From: Megalopta genalis
Taxonomy: Eukaryota; Arthropoda; Insecta; Hymenoptera; Halictidae
NCBI RefSeq assembly: GCF_051020955.1
Contig: NC_135017.1
Location: 27,808,689-27,872,688, forward strand
Length of the DNA stretch: 64,000 bases
Direction: 5' to 3'
Shown here: positions 1 through 11,671 of the stretch, in pieces
Position numbering within the stretch: the first letter of the stretch is position 1
Layout: every line of letters begins with the position of its first letter
Notes under the pieces: generated by a model
Seen by the model: the letters and a program-made list of their open reading frames with translations, nothing else
The model's database searches: none
What the model was told of the DNA's origin: nothing
Translations under genes and position numbers: made by a program

Positions 1-1514
1 AATGATTTCACGAAATTAGATTTTGTATCATTTCCGCTATGATTTGGAAAAAGTCCATCAACATTGCAGCACCTTTCCCACACTATTTACTAAGATTAAT
101 TACACACATAATTGATTTATTTCATCTTATTATTATATGACATAATTACGATGTTAAACATGTTTGGCGCTGGTTCACGCATTTTTTTCGTTGATTATTA
201 TTTTGCGGATCATTTCTTGGCGATGAGAATATATTGATTTAAATAAATTGTTGTAAAGATTTCGTAAAATAAAATCATTTTGTTCACGATTATATTCAGC
301 ATCATTTCTTTTGGCCAATTTGAATTAAAGAAGTGACGAAATAATTTATTATTTGAAATCGTTTTATCTGTTAAAAAGAAACGATATTATATTTATTCGC
401 AAATAACGGTATCGAAAATAACGGTCTGAAATAAACTAGTTCAAATAGTTATCTTTTATTCTTACTGTTCGAGTTATTTGAGAAATGATTTAAATACATG
501 TGCGATCATAACGGCATCATAACGGCGCTTTATCGATATAAATAAATAGGATAATATAATTAAATAAAAATATATGTACGATTTATACAACATTAATTTT
601 AAATAAAATTTGCCCAGATCCGTAGCAATATATGCAACAAATGTTCATTTTGCGTGAAGATCCACAGTCTAGTTATGGCAGGATCAATACCTATCCGCTG
701 TTCGAAAGATTTTTATCTGAGGTCGCAGGTGTCCAGTTCCACGTGCTGGAAATTAAAATGTAAGAAGCGTGAACGCGGAAGCTAGCAAGTTTTCAGAAAT
801 CTGTCGGCATCGCAGTACCAAGAATTGGAGGAATCGTTCGCTTATTCTTGCCCATTGAAAAACTGATCCCGGAGATAAACGAGACCTCTTCGAGAGCCAC
901 GGATCAAAGGAGCAACGAGATCCCCGATCGTTTTCTTTCTAGGATCACGCTCGTAATTGAAAGTTCACCGGCGGTAAATGTCGTTTAAACGTTCCGGCAG
1001 CTCGAGATGATTGCGATGGTTTCGGATCGTTGGATTGATTGATCATCGTATTCCCGTTTCCCGATAAATGTGAAAATTCTGCAGGGAAAGAATGATCCAC
1101 GGATTTAAACTCTCGAGTCGGTTCGACGTACACGGATACGTTATAATTACCTCATTGTTTCTGACGGTTCGACGTGCACGCGTACGTTTCTCGGTATGTT
1201 TCTATTCTTTTTTTTTTCCATTGGTGGTAGGAAAGAACTGGCATGAATAGAATACTTTTGTTTAGGACATGGTAACGAAGAAACTCTAAACGACTATCTA
1301 ATTCTAGTTTCAAGCAATCAGAAGATCAGTTCTTTTGCTACAAGAATGAATAGCGTCGATGAGTTCCTCCTACGTTTACTTGCTTTTTTTCGCGTTTTTT
1401 AAAGGTGCATTTCGCTCCATTCGTCAATTGGTTACATTGAATGGGACCGCGTAACAAAATAAAGTAATGTTAGTATCGAACTTAGGAGTACCGGCTTTTT
1501 ATTCATTGAAAGTG
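1..1514. other. AT-rich DNA with a GC-richer patch, no gene found
   Basis: Positions 1-600 are AT-rich. Positions 610-677 carry the right end of a dispersed MITE (GATCCACAGTCTAGT). From about 680 to 1200 the sequence is GC-richer, and GGTTCGACGT occurs twice, about 40 bp apart, near 1125 and 1165. Nothing coding is supported. Confidence 0.4.
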
Positions 1515-1729
1515 CAGTAAATTCTCTCCAATTGTCCCTCAGCTTGTAAACAAAAATGGACAATTTGGGGGGAGGAGATACGATTATTCGAACCTTGCAC
1601 CTCGTTTTTATAATTATTGACAATCGGCGAGTATAAAGGCGAGTCGCGAGCCTCGGATAATCATATCAACTCTTTCCCAATTGTCCATTTTCGTTTATAA
1701 ACTGAAGGACAGTTGGGGAGAATTTACTG
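1515..1729. mobile_element. Palindromic CAGT-TIR MITE, Tc1/mariner type, complete copy
   Basis: Left end CAGTAAATTCTCTCCAATT and right end GGGGAGAATTTACTG are inverted repeats. Each arm carries the stem blocks AAACAAAAATGGACAATTT and GATACGATTATTCGA or their complements, so the whole element folds on itself. The CAGT terminus fits the Tc1/mariner group. Related copies are at 25129, 33980, 36717 and 61642. No protein is encoded; the open frame across the arm is a by-product of the palindrome. Confidence 0.85.
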
Positions 1730-1933
1730 TACTGTCTTTTTATTCATTGCAAGTACATTAAATATCACATAATTAATTAATTAGTTATATTTACTCGTCT
1801 CCTTTCGGGTTACAAAGGCTCCTGTTCCTTCTACAATCAATGATCCTTAACCATTATGTTACATGTTAACCATGAAATATCATATACTGATCTTAAATGA
1901 TCACATTTTAGTATTTTGTGACAAAACGTAATT

Positions 1934-2122
1934 CTTCCAATAAAACGAAACTGGAAGAATTTAACAGAAATTTCTGAATAAAGGTGCCTCAAAAATTATT
2001 GATATGATAAGCAACAAAAGTTTAATAATCCTTCCAATAAAAAGAAACTGGAAGAATTTAACAGAAATTTCTGAATAAAGGTGCCTTAAAAATTATTGAT
2101 ATGATAAGCAACAAAAGTTTAT
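1934..2122. repeat. Two-copy direct tandem repeat, period 97 bp
   Basis: The block starting CTTCCAATAAAA and ending GCAACAAAAGTTTA occurs at 1934 and again at 2031 with only a few differences. Within each unit CTTCCA and TGGAAG form a small hairpin. Confidence 0.9.
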
Positions 2123-3295
2123 AAATTGATTAGTTACTATGATAAAAGAGGACTATCCGATAGTATACGTCAATGTTCTTGAAGTAATACCCGATAGAAT
2201 GCAACAAATGAAATCTCAATCAAAATTGACGGTACTTAAGTAAATTAATATTGCTTTCAAGCGTAACAAAATTAATTATCCGACACAGTTACGTATTAAT
2301 TGCTAGCGGTTTCCAATTACGACTAATTACATACGCATAATGTAGTTACAAAACAACCATGATTTTATTATAGAGAGATTCACAACTCATCAGATAATGA
2401 TTTAAATAATGTCTCATTCAACATAGTATATCCAATGCACGGTAGTTATTCTCTATTATTGCTGGATTAATATGTGGTATTCAATTAGCATGCCTTCACA
2501 GTTCGAAATTAATCGACCAAGTAGTATTTCCTTTACTTAGCTGTAAAGAAATCACTACGAAAATGCGTAAATTAATTAACGGATAGGGAAATAGCGAACT
2601 CGTACGAAATTACCGACCTGAGGGGTTAACAACGTGATCGCCTCTACGTACGTTTCTTCCTGGGATCTTGTGGCAGGGTAAACTGATCACCGAGGACAGA
2701 AGGAGGAAAGCATAATGGAATATTGATGAAGCTAAATGAATACGTATAAAACCACGGTAACCGTGAAATTAGTATAATTTCCCATCGAAAGTTCGAATTA
2801 CAGACGCCGTTTTAATTTTCTAAGTGTTCCACTTCTGAGGAATAATTGAAATTTCCGTGGTCACTCTTAATTGCGACCGAGTCGGCGCTTCGGCGCAAGG
2901 AAAAACTGTCATTTGCATAATTACAGAGAAATTAAATCGGCGATGTCGCCTGTTCGCGTGCAGCCTGCCAGCGGTTTTGCAAAAATAGTTTAATGGATAA
3001 TAAATTAAATATCATTTCAGAAAAATTGTCGGTACCGTCAATGCCACGACAGTCCTTTACGAATTTGTTGCGTCCGTTTCTAATTTTAGTCCCCGTTAAT
3101 TTTAGTTTCTTTTTCTTTTCGTTAGCCTAATTGCACGATGCATCGATAAAATTATGTTCGAATTATAAGCTAGGTAAGAATGTCCAGAATAAAATGAACG
3201 TACGACATCGAAACAGCGATGATCGACAATTGAAATTTCTTTGAAACGTTATTCACACAAGCGACAGCAATTTCAACAATGATTCAACTTATTTG
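2123..3295. other. AT-rich DNA with no gene found
   Basis: Unique-looking sequence, somewhat GC-richer between about 2590 and 2960. No coherent open frame, RNA gene or repeat was identified. Confidence 0.4.
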
Positions 3296-3980
3296 GATCA
3301 TTCTAATCCAATAACTTCTACAAAATTATCGAGCTTCATTTGTACACAGCTTAACCACTTATGTGTTTATTAATAGTGAATGAATTGTTAAATAAAATTT
3401 ATTATAATTCAAAAGTCGATTTATAATTCAAATTTATAGTAATTCAAATTTATTATAATTATAATTGATTTCGCCCACTATTTAAAATTAATTAATGTAA
3501 ATTTCTATTAAGAATCTAGTAAAACTTTAGATCATTCTAATCCAATAACTTCTACAAAACTATCGAGCTTCATTTGTACACAGCTTAACCACTTATGTGT
3601 TTATTAATAGTGAATGAATTGTTAAATAAAATTTATTATAATTCAAAAGTCGATTTATAATTCAAATTTATAGTAATTCAAATTTATTATAATTATAATT
3701 GATTTCGCCCACTATTTGAAATTAATTAATGTAAATTTCTATTAAGAATCTAGTAAAACTTTAGATCATTCTAATCCAATAACTTCTACAAAATTATCAA
3801 GCTTCATTTGTACACAGCTTAACCATTTATATATTTATTAATAGTGAATGAATTGTGAAATAAAATTTATTATAATTCAAAAGTCGATTTATAATTCAAA
3901 TTTATTATAATTATAATTGATTTCATCCACTATTTGAAATTAATTAATATAAATTTCTATTAAGAATCTAGTAAAACTTA
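3296..3980. repeat. Three-copy tandem repeat, period 234 bp
   Basis: GATCATTCTAATCCAATAAC recurs at 3296, 3530 and 3764. The third copy has lost about 18 bp, a duplicated TATAGTAATTCAAATT block. A related piece in inverse orientation (TTCAAATAGTGAGTGAAATC) lies at 5160-5185. Confidence 0.92.
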
Positions 3981-3997
3981 TCATTCGTTACTGAATT

Positions 3998-4066
3998 CAG
4001 TAAATTCTCCCATATTGTCCATTTTTGTCTTCAAGCTGAGAGGGACAATTTGAAAGAATTTATTGC
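3998..4066. mobile_element. Minimal CAGT MITE consisting of little more than its two ends
   Basis: The left end CAGTAAATTCTCCC and a right end like GAATTTATTGCAC enclose only the first part of each arm (TGTCCATTTTTGT, CAAGCTGAG). This is a deletion derivative of the family at 1515. Confidence 0.6.
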
Positions 4067-4769
4067 ACTTCGATTTTCGACTGTAATAAAGGTCAGAGTA
4101 CACTTTAGAGTCGACGCGGTCAACGTTTGTATCACAGAGTTTGTTGATTAAGTAGATAATAGAGCACCTACGGAAATTTCAGGCGAACGCTTTTCTCATC
4201 CGATAATTTCGTGCGGAAACAGTTCCCTCTGCGACCGTTTCGTTCGATAATCTCCTCCGTGCTGATAGGATCTGCGTAGTCTCTGACTAGTTTGACTTTA
4301 TGGGGACCAGCTTAGTCAGCATGATATAAAAGTAAAGAAAATACTCTGGAACCATTAAGATACTACGCAACTTATCCAGATTCCGAGGCATGAGTTAAAG
4401 TTTGATGATAATCGTAGATCGAATGTTTCTTTTCTTCTCTTAATAATCGATGATTTTTGTTCCACTTATTCAAGCTGAGCTTGACGAATACTTGGTCATT
4501 TATTTGTATCTAGCTAACTGAAATAAGCAGAGCTTGAACAGAACTGTTACAATATTCAATTGGTTCTGATGTCACAGTTATTTATTGACTTTGAACTTTT
4601 TTGTTCTAAGGAAACAGTCATAAATCCACCAAAGCTTTGATGCCATATATTTGTGCGTAAACAGAACATTTTTACCTTTTCGCAAATGGGAAAAAGTTCT
4701 AGTGGGAGAAAAATGATTATTCTGCTTTGAAAATGTTAAAGCACGTCCAAATAAATGTAGCGACTAGTA
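4067..4769. other. No gene or repeat recognised
   Basis: Mixed-composition sequence without open frames of note. Confidence 0.35.
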
Positions 4770-5015
4770 TTAACCCTTTGCACTCGAATGGTGACTCTGA
4801 GGCACCACTAAAATTTGTTATATCACCTTTCAAGATAATTTTGATATTAACAAAGTTCAGATTTAAAAAATCATTAAGAGCGTAACTGTTGTGCGAGTCC
4901 CAAGAGTCAATTTCATATGCATAAAATGCATTTGGTCATATAAAATATAAATACTATAAGTTAGAAAAATGACTTTATATTTACAGTTAAAATAGCTTCG
5001 AGTGCAAAGGGTTAA
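4770..5015. mobile_element. piggyBac-like MITE, family A (TIR CCCTTTGCACTCGAA)
   Basis: TTAA flanks both ends. Left TIR CCCTTTGCACTCGAA is mirrored by TTCGAGTGCAAAGGG. A subterminal hairpin GGTGACTCTGAGGCACC follows the left TIR. Related copies are at 27936, 51640 and 54142. It is non-coding, about 246 bp, and was presumably moved by a piggyBac transposase encoded elsewhere. Confidence 0.9.
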
Positions 5016-5087
5016 AAGTGGTTGAGCCTTACGAAGAGTTGATTTAAGTGTAAACATACGATTGAATATTGGATTAGTAACAATGAA

Positions 5088-5157
5088 CCGCAAGACTCGA
5101 ATAATCGCATCTCCTCTTCCCAAGTTGTCTATTTTTGTTTTCAAGTTGAAGGACATT
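5088..5157. mobile_element. Fragment of a CAGT MITE (right arm)
   Basis: CGCAAGACTCGAATAATCG, TCCCAAGTTGTCTATTTTT and CAAGTTGAAGGACA match the right arm of the family. The terminal CTG and the whole left arm are missing. Confidence 0.65.
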
Positions 5158-6626
5158 AATTTCAAATAGTGAGTGAAATCAATTACAGTAGATATTTCCT
5201 ATAAAATTTAATTATAATGTATTTTTACTATAGATTTGAAAATTATAATCGATTTTTAAATTATAATAGATTTTACTTAACACTTTATTCACTATTTAAA
5301 AACTCGTTTCTAAGTCGACTAGCAGTAACAGTTCAGAATGTTCGTGGTAATTCACATTTTATTTAAAAAATTTGCAAATTCATTCAGAAAAATCACGACT
5401 TGCTTACTCACCTATATTTATCCTGTTCCCAGTTGCTTAAATAATGCTAAGTAAATTAAAAAATAGCTGATACTTTTATATTTTACTTGAAAATCAATCT
5501 TATTTTTATCGATCAAATACAAATCAACTATTAAAATTCAACTTTTATAATAGAAAGAGAACAATTCAAAAATTAAAAGTTTACTAAATAACTTGTACTT
5601 ATAAAAGTTTACAGTTAAATTACAGTTTTTAATACAAGCCCTATATTGTAGTAAATAATAAAAGTTAGTAAATATTATTTAAAAGAGTGTTACCTTAATC
5701 GTATCTGTGATCATTAATCTGTAAAATTCAAGACCGTATGAAAATCGTAAGACTATGAAAAAATATGTTATACCAAGATGTTCAGTTGTTCAAATCAAAT
5801 TATTAAAGATATATTTGTACAGATTATTTGTACAGAGTGATTAAAGCAGAAAAATTGAATAATCTTGTTACATCAAGGGTAAATGTATCGATTACTGCAG
5901 TATCATGCTTCGATCGCAGTTTATTTTAATATTTCTCCTATTTTGTCACGAAATAATAATATGTTCAAGCATTTTATTTAAGGACGATATGTGTTCTGAA
6001 TAAGAATAAAAATTGATGGCCCAGAAAACCCAACACCATATAGGAAAATATTAAAAAATAAAATCCATGACATTTTGTACGTATTATTACACATAACTAT
6101 TATTGCAGAATTACCTAATTTAAATAACAATTTTTTCATTTATTACATTTTGAATAAGTAAACATTTCATTAATTTCGACACTACGGTATAATATCACAT
6201 TCCGTTTGCAATACTATGTATAATCCACGTATAAGTGTAATACTGTGTTTTCTTCGATATTTTTTATATTGAAACAAAGTAAGTATGTAAATCATAAAAA
6301 AGAAAACTTTCCGGTATTCAATTTAAAGCAATATAAGGAATGTAAAATGATTTGAACAGTAGAAACAGTAGAAAAATGGTCTTATTTTTATCTTTTATGA
6401 AGAATATCTGTTCAAGTCCTTAAAAACATGAGAATGATCGATCATTTTTCTTTTTCACCAACGAGAGCACATTCTCATTGAATCGTACAAATTCATCGAT
6501 GACGACGACGAATTTATTATCAGGCATTTTAATCTCGTTTGGTAAAGAATACCGCAGCAAAGCGTACACCAACAGCAATAAGTACATTTTGCCGTATCAA
6601 AAGAAGAAGCACATCTCGCTTATTTC
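5158..6626. other. AT-rich DNA, nothing coding
   Basis: The first 130 bp contain an inverted, diverged relative of the 234-bp tandem unit. The remainder is low-GC sequence without recognisable features. Confidence 0.4.
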
Positions 6627-6875
6627 TTAACACGTTCCGTGCCACGTGTACCATCGATGGTACACGCTTGCATGTTTACTTAGTGAACTGAACAAATTGT
6701 TTACAAGAAATTTAGAACCGAAGAATCAATTTCCACCGCAAGAATGGGCGTTGATAAGTTTTTGTTACGTTGTTATGTGTACGAGAATTAATAATTGCAC
6801 GTAATACATCAAGTTTTAGTGAAATATCAAAGTGTGAAGATTCGAGTAAAAAAAGCTCGGCACGGAACGTGTTAA
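6627..6875. mobile_element. piggyBac-like MITE, family B
   Basis: TTAA at each end; TIR CACGTTCCGTGCC mirrored by GGCACGGAACGTG. Just inside the left TIR is a perfect 20-bp palindrome at 6646-6665 centred on ATCGAT. An inverted copy of the same length (249 bp) is at 12651. Confidence 0.9.
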
Positions 6876-8090
6876 TCTATACAACTGACGCGAAACATTT
6901 TCGATGTCGCACAAAAATCCGCACTCCAAGTATCGCATACTTCTGCAAACGTTGCTGTTCCAGTATCAATAACAAATGAAATACTACGAAAACTGCGGTC
7001 GAAAGCACATTGTATGCATTAGGTGAAATATGTAGGACAGCCATGGAACAATAAAACGGTGTCGAAGATCGGACGACCAGTCCCCATGAAGTTATGTGTA
7101 TCCGCGTAAACGTCCGCCGTCTCCTTATTAGCGTCCTAATAGCGAAAACCGTGGCTGCCGTTGTGCAAAACGACGGATTCTGTCGAAGGCTAATGATTAC
7201 ATGGATGCGAGGAGGAGTCTCTGTGCTAGCTCTGGAATCTTTACGCGACGGCCCGGTCGCAATGCTGGTATACATACCGGACAGATTTTATGGTAATAAT
7301 AAATCTCTTATCCGCGGGCAACGAGCACCGGCGTCGGGAGCCATAAAGTTTTCTCGCCTAGGCGTAAAACAGTCTGCCAAGGCGGTCCCGGTGCGTGGTG
7401 GCACCGCGAAATTGCGCTCTCCATTAAGTAGTTTCTTTCTAACGAGACCATTATTTACGATAAGTTCACCGTAAACGACTATACACTGGTAAACGCACCT
7501 GCACGGACTGCCGCCGCACCGTTCCGTATGCAACTCGCGCCCGAACGGCGCGCGGAAACACCAGTGCACGCCGCATCATTCACGCGCAACCAGCGAATAA
7601 AATAATAAGGTTGTTGATCGCTCACTCTTGGTGCCGTGCCGCGTCACGCGATCAATCGGCTGCATTTCGAGCAGCGATAATGCTTTCGGAACTCAACCGG
7701 TGCGCGATACTGGTTCGTTACTCTATTGAAGAGAACGGCCACAAACGGTGCGAAATATTCAACATTGAAAGGGAAATATTATTTTCGAAATTTCTGCAGC
7801 GATAATTGCGAACGTTTATGCGCGACAATTGTGCAAAATGCGTGCGACATTTCTGTGGCTCCGAGGGAGAACACCGCAGGTCACGTGTCTTCACTTCCGA
7901 GATATCGTTGCTCATGTTCTGATCGCGGAAGCTTCGTATCAGAAGATACATACAGTGGCCCACAAAAGTGTTCGTACACCTGTTAAAACGAAATAACTGT
8001 TTTAAAACTGAACTAAATGATTTACATTTTTTTTTAGATTATAGAGGGACTAGCCACGTAAATCTTATACGCTACGGTTCAATTAATGCA
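6876..8090. other. GC-richer island (about 7050-7720) with no recognised gene
   Basis: Open frames exist on both strands, the longest about 126 codons, but they overlap each other, lack known motifs and look like by-products of higher GC. A lone Tc1-like terminal sequence CAGTGGCCCACAAAAGTG lies near 7955 without a partner end. The island may be regulatory. Confidence 0.35.
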
Positions 8091-8185
8091 TTAACCCTTT
8101 CGCTCCAAGAATGACCATTCGTATACGAAAAGCGTATATATACGCTCTGGAAAAGTGGGCGCGCGGGTACCAAGAGCGTATATAT

Positions 8186-8442
8186 GAGCCGTTTATTTTG
8201 AAAGTGGCATAAGTCACTTTACCGTAATGAAAAGTGGTGATTTTTTTAATGTTTATACGAAATTATTTATACCGAGAAAAATATCGGTATCCTGAGATAA
8301 CAAATACAAGTAAATCTTCTCGAAAGTTAGCATCCATATTTTTAAACGTGTTAAAACGCAAACCCTTAAATATATCGACTTAAAAACAAAGTGACCGACT
8401 TAAAAACAAAGTGACTTATGCCACTTTCAAAATAAACGGCTC
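8186..8442. mobile_element. Palindromic MITE with TIR GAGCCGTTTATTTTGAAAG (copy 1)
   Basis: TIRs of about 35 bp (GAGCCGTTTATTTTG ... CAAAATAAACGGCTC) including AAAGTGGCATAAGTCACTTT. Flanks ATAT and ATGT may be a degraded 4-bp target duplication. This copy has a 20-bp internal duplication of CGACTTAAAAACAAAGTGAC. An inverted copy is at 53753. Confidence 0.9.
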
Positions 8443-8776
8443 ATGTACGTTCATACCATATATGTATACTTTTATTTCACACTTTACACGAGATACTTTT
8501 GTTAGTCGAGTATCTGACAACGCTGCATGCCTTAAACAATTGACTATAATGAGATATAACACTATTGACAAGACGATATTGTGTTCTATTCTAACGATAC
8601 ACAGTTTCAGTCTTCTTTAGAACATTGCCAGCGACGGATATATTATACCAGCAATTTATAATAGTAGTGATTAAAGGTTTACACGAATTTATAATTCTAA
8701 AATAATTTTGTTGGCTTAATTTTAATAATTCACGGGTAAATACTCAATTTCTGCCTTTGTGATAATACGTTGAGTT

Positions 8777-9487
8777 TTAACCCTTAGCGGACGACGACTT
8801 TTTCGGCCGAGTCAGGTAGCAGGACGAGGCGATTTTTGCAAATATGTCGAGTGTCTTATATGGTACAATAAAATGATCTTACATATAAATTATCTTACGA
8901 AAACGTTATATTTCGTTAGTTTATCTATATTCACACTTTTATGAATATAATTTTACAAAAATTATGATTTGTAGTTTCGTTTGGTGTGATAGTTTATAAA
9001 ACATTGACCAAGATGCATTCTTGGTTTATCTGGACATGTATCACAGAAACAGGTCGTCTCGTGTCTTCCCTCTGGTTTGTTTCGACTGGAACAAACTTTG
9101 CAATCTTTCTTTGTGCCAGTAACAATTACATGCAGTTTCCCGTTTAGACGAATTTCGTCAGAGTTGGTCGTCGAACTTGAAGATCTATCTCGTGGTTGAC
9201 GAAAATCTCCTCTCAATTTGTTGACCAAAATTTTGCGAAAGTTCAAATGTGTAACTGGCTGTTCGTTTCTCTGTCTTTTTACATGTTTGTAGAGAATGTA
9301 CGAATTAATTAAACAAATTTCCAGTCTCCGGAAAAATAATTTGCGCCACCACTTCAGGGAATTTCTCATAATGTTCGAGATAACGAAATTTAACATAAAC
9401 ACCGACTGTCGCCTCTCGCTCGCCATTCGTCCTGCCGCGCGAAATGCCGTGGCGACCGAGAGTCGCCTTTCGTCCGCTAAGGGTTAA
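8777..9487 (-). mobile_element. Nested piggyBac-like element with transposase C-terminus
   Basis: TTAA at both ends; TIR CCCTTAGCGGACGA mirrored by TCGTCCGCTAAGGG. It sits in a TTAA of the outer element's 5' region. It is an internal-deletion derivative: the 5' TIR on the minus strand is joined almost directly to the 3' third of the transposase gene. Confidence 0.88.
8962..9426 (-). pseudogene. C-terminal fragment of a piggyBac-like transposase
   Basis: The frame contains the hallmark late block LEICLINSYILYKHVKRQ, then THLNFRKILVNKL, RLNGKLH, and the Cys/His-rich tail CKVC ... CFCDTCPDKPRMHLGQCF ... YH, which in piggyBac proteins forms a zinc-binding domain recognising the transposon ends. 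The N-terminal and catalytic DDD parts are absent. The first dozen codons from ATG are probably junction sequence rather than transposase. The frame is otherwise open and well conserved, suggesting fairly recent origin. Confidence 0.85.
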
Positions 9488-9520
9488 AGTATTTAATTTT
9501 TTTAGACCCATTATCAAATC

Positions 9521-9766
9521 ATGGGGAGAAGAAAATTTAGGAGAATATTTTTCACGAGTGATAGCGAAAATACTGAAAGTGAAAATACCGATACTGAAAG
9601 CGTTTGCCATGCAAGACAAACAGTAACGTGCTCAAGATCACAAAAATCTGAATATATTTGGACTACGGAAAACTTGGAACCAGAAATACATACCGTACTT
9701 CAGTGCCAACTACTCAATAATACGCTCCGTTCACAGCGATCACATTTTGACGCAAACGCTCCGTAG
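9521..9766 (+). pseudogene. N-terminal remnant of a piggyBac-like transposase
   Basis: Eighty-one codons beginning MGRRKFRRIFF and continuing with an acidic Ser/Glu/Asp region, which is how many piggyBac-type transposases begin. The frame ends within the right TIR. No DDE-type catalytic region remains, so no active product is expected. Confidence 0.5.
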
Positions 9767-9778
9767 CGAAAGGGTTAA

Positions 9779-10873
9779 TACACGTTCGCTACCAGCGTTA
9801 CTAACGTGCATAATGGACTAGTGTTGTAGGACTATTATTATATATAGTATATGTTATATATAGTATTCATTGGTGTCAGTATTTGTGGCACATTTAATTA
9901 GGAGAACTAGCTTCAGCAGGTATCGAAAACCACCCCCTACTTGATACTGATCTTTACGCGCACGTAGCGAATGCAACTCCATAAAGATCAGTGAAATAGA
10001 AATTTTAAGTAATCTCTCTCATAACTGACGGCGTCATCTAATTTCGTATTCTGCTGCAACAAATGCAAATCGCTAATTAGCTCTGAGAAGAGCATTTACA
10101 GAATACATTACCTAGAATTAAGGTGTGCATTAGAGTCAAAGGAATTAATTAAATCTACTTATTGAGTAGTCATTGACAAGACTACACGAATACAGGGACG
10201 CGAATATTTTGCCAATTTTCAAATTTATTTTTGTTTATTCCAACAAGAGTGAAATCTATTAGGACGTTTAGTATGCAAAAGGGTTGAAATTATCAGCCGA
10301 TATGATTTGACTTTCCGTTTCAGTTTCCATTCACTAAATTTCTTCACTTCTTTGGGAATGTCTGGAGTTGATTTTCGACACTTGGCGTGTTAAACCGGCC
10401 AGCAATGCGCGTATTTGCAGCCGTTTAATCGTGCGGGAACGGGCCGAGATGCCATAAATGATTGGACCATGGAAAAATGATAATCTCGGCCGTGAGACAC
10501 TCCGTGCTGCACTTTGCAGCCCGACTGTTCGCACTTTCGACGGACCCGACGGCTGATAAACGGTGACCGCGCCGATGAAACGGTGACGCAATTACGCTCG
10601 GGTGTTCGTTGTACGATGAATATGGGGTAGGAACCAGTTGACTTTGACCCCGCGTGAACCGCTGAACACGCTGCATAATTTCCCGCGCGTGTGTGCATCC
10701 ACGCGAGCACGTCGTCGCACGAACACGCGTCCCTTCGTGGTCTTCGTCACTTTTCGGAGTACCGCGCAGCATCCACTCGATCAAGTTTACATCGGATCGT
10801 AATTTACACGCCGTGATTTATCGCCTCGATGCGACGCGACGCGCGCGTACAGTGGCCCTAGAAAGTCTAGATA
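9779..10873. other. Spacer with a GC-richer island at about 10330-10870
   Basis: Overlapping open frames of up to 119 codons on both strands in the island have no recognisable motif and are probably not genes. The left part is AT-rich and without features. Confidence 0.35.
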
Positions 10874-10999
10874 GGGGAGACCGGGGCTAGAAGTTCCGAT
10901 TTTCAGAAAACATAAGAATTTAAGTAATCAGTTGCGTTTTTCCTCTCTGACTAATTTATTGTTAAATTTATTGTACTTTAAGATTGTCAACACAAATTT

Positions 11000-11235
11000 A
11001 ATATATTATTGTAATATATTAAAAATATATATATATATATATTATATTGTAATATATCATTGTAATATATTATTGTAATATATTATATTGTAATATATTA
11101 TTGTAATATATTATATTGTAATATATTATTGTAATATATTATATTGTAATATATTATTGTAATATATTATTGTAATATATATTAAATTTGTGTTGACAAG
11201 CTTAAAGTAGAATAAATTATTGTAATATATATTAC
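11000..11235. repeat. AT minisatellite flanked by an inverted repeat
   Basis: Many units of TTGTAATATATTA lie between ATTGTCAACACAAATTTAAT at about 10984 and its inverse TTAAATTTGTGTTGACAA at about 11182, so the whole block could form a long hairpin. Confidence 0.85.
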
Positions 11236-11554
11236 AATAATTCTATGGTCAACTCAAGCAAAACTTTTTACCCCATCGTAGGACAAACTGTTAACGCTCT
11301 AGGATAAGTTGTTACTAAGAAATAAATGTTACTTTCTAATGAGATATTTGATTCTCTGATGAAATAAAACACAATTTTATTAATAAAGTTTGTTTGTTAA
11401 TTTCGGTTTAACAGAAATACATATATATTTCTGAAAGAAAAAATATGCTATCTTTGGCACAAACATTAATGTAGTAAAATGAAAGTTATAATCTAATATT
11501 ATCATAATTTAGAAACAATTTTACTTAAAGGAATAACCTTTTACACGAAAAAAA

Positions 11555-11671
11555 TTAGACATCGTCGAACGTCTCGTCAGAATCACAGTTCGGACAAATA
11601 TATGATACAGCATTTACTTTCTTCATACATTTGGCATGAGCCCAGTTCTTGCGTAACATACATTAAATCCA
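11555..11671 (-). pseudogene. Decayed PHD-type zinc finger, end of a transposase-like protein
   Basis: Reading the minus strand gives WI, a stop, CMLRKNWAHAKC, then YICPNCDSDETFDDV and a terminal TAA. The spacing C-x-x-(C to R)-x2-W-x-H-x2-C ... C-x2-C matches the second half of a PHD finger with one cysteine changed to Arg (CGC) and an in-frame stop. Some insect jerky/pogo-like transposases end in such a finger. Confidence 0.55.

Larger units (their letters stand above)
8091..9778. mobile_element. Outer piggyBac-like element, internally deleted, with two nested insertions
   Basis: TTAA at 8091-8094 and 9775-9778 with TIR CCCTTTCGCT mirrored by AGCGAAAGGG. On the + strand an ATG near 9521 starts an acidic-Ser frame (SDSENTESENTDTES) typical of piggyBac transposase N-termini. 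It runs straight into the right TIR, so the catalytic core has been deleted. A GAGCC MITE (8186-8442) and another piggyBac element (8777-9487) lie in its 5' part. Confidence 0.82.

Noticed and set aside
1432..1623. Minus-strand frame whose peptide recurs, on one strand or the other, near 33965 and 62276
   Set aside because: The shared peptide comes from the conserved arm of the palindromic CAGT MITE, not from a gene.
6877..7569. Overlapping frames of 93-132 codons on both strands, one with a hydrophobic N-terminus
   Set aside because: No FGF or other family motif, mutual overlap and no clear splice context; attributed to the GC-richer island.
7952..7985. Tc1-like terminus CAGTGGCCCACAAAAGTG taken as a transposon
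   Set aside because: No matching inverted end was found within a reasonable distance; kept only as a solo terminus.
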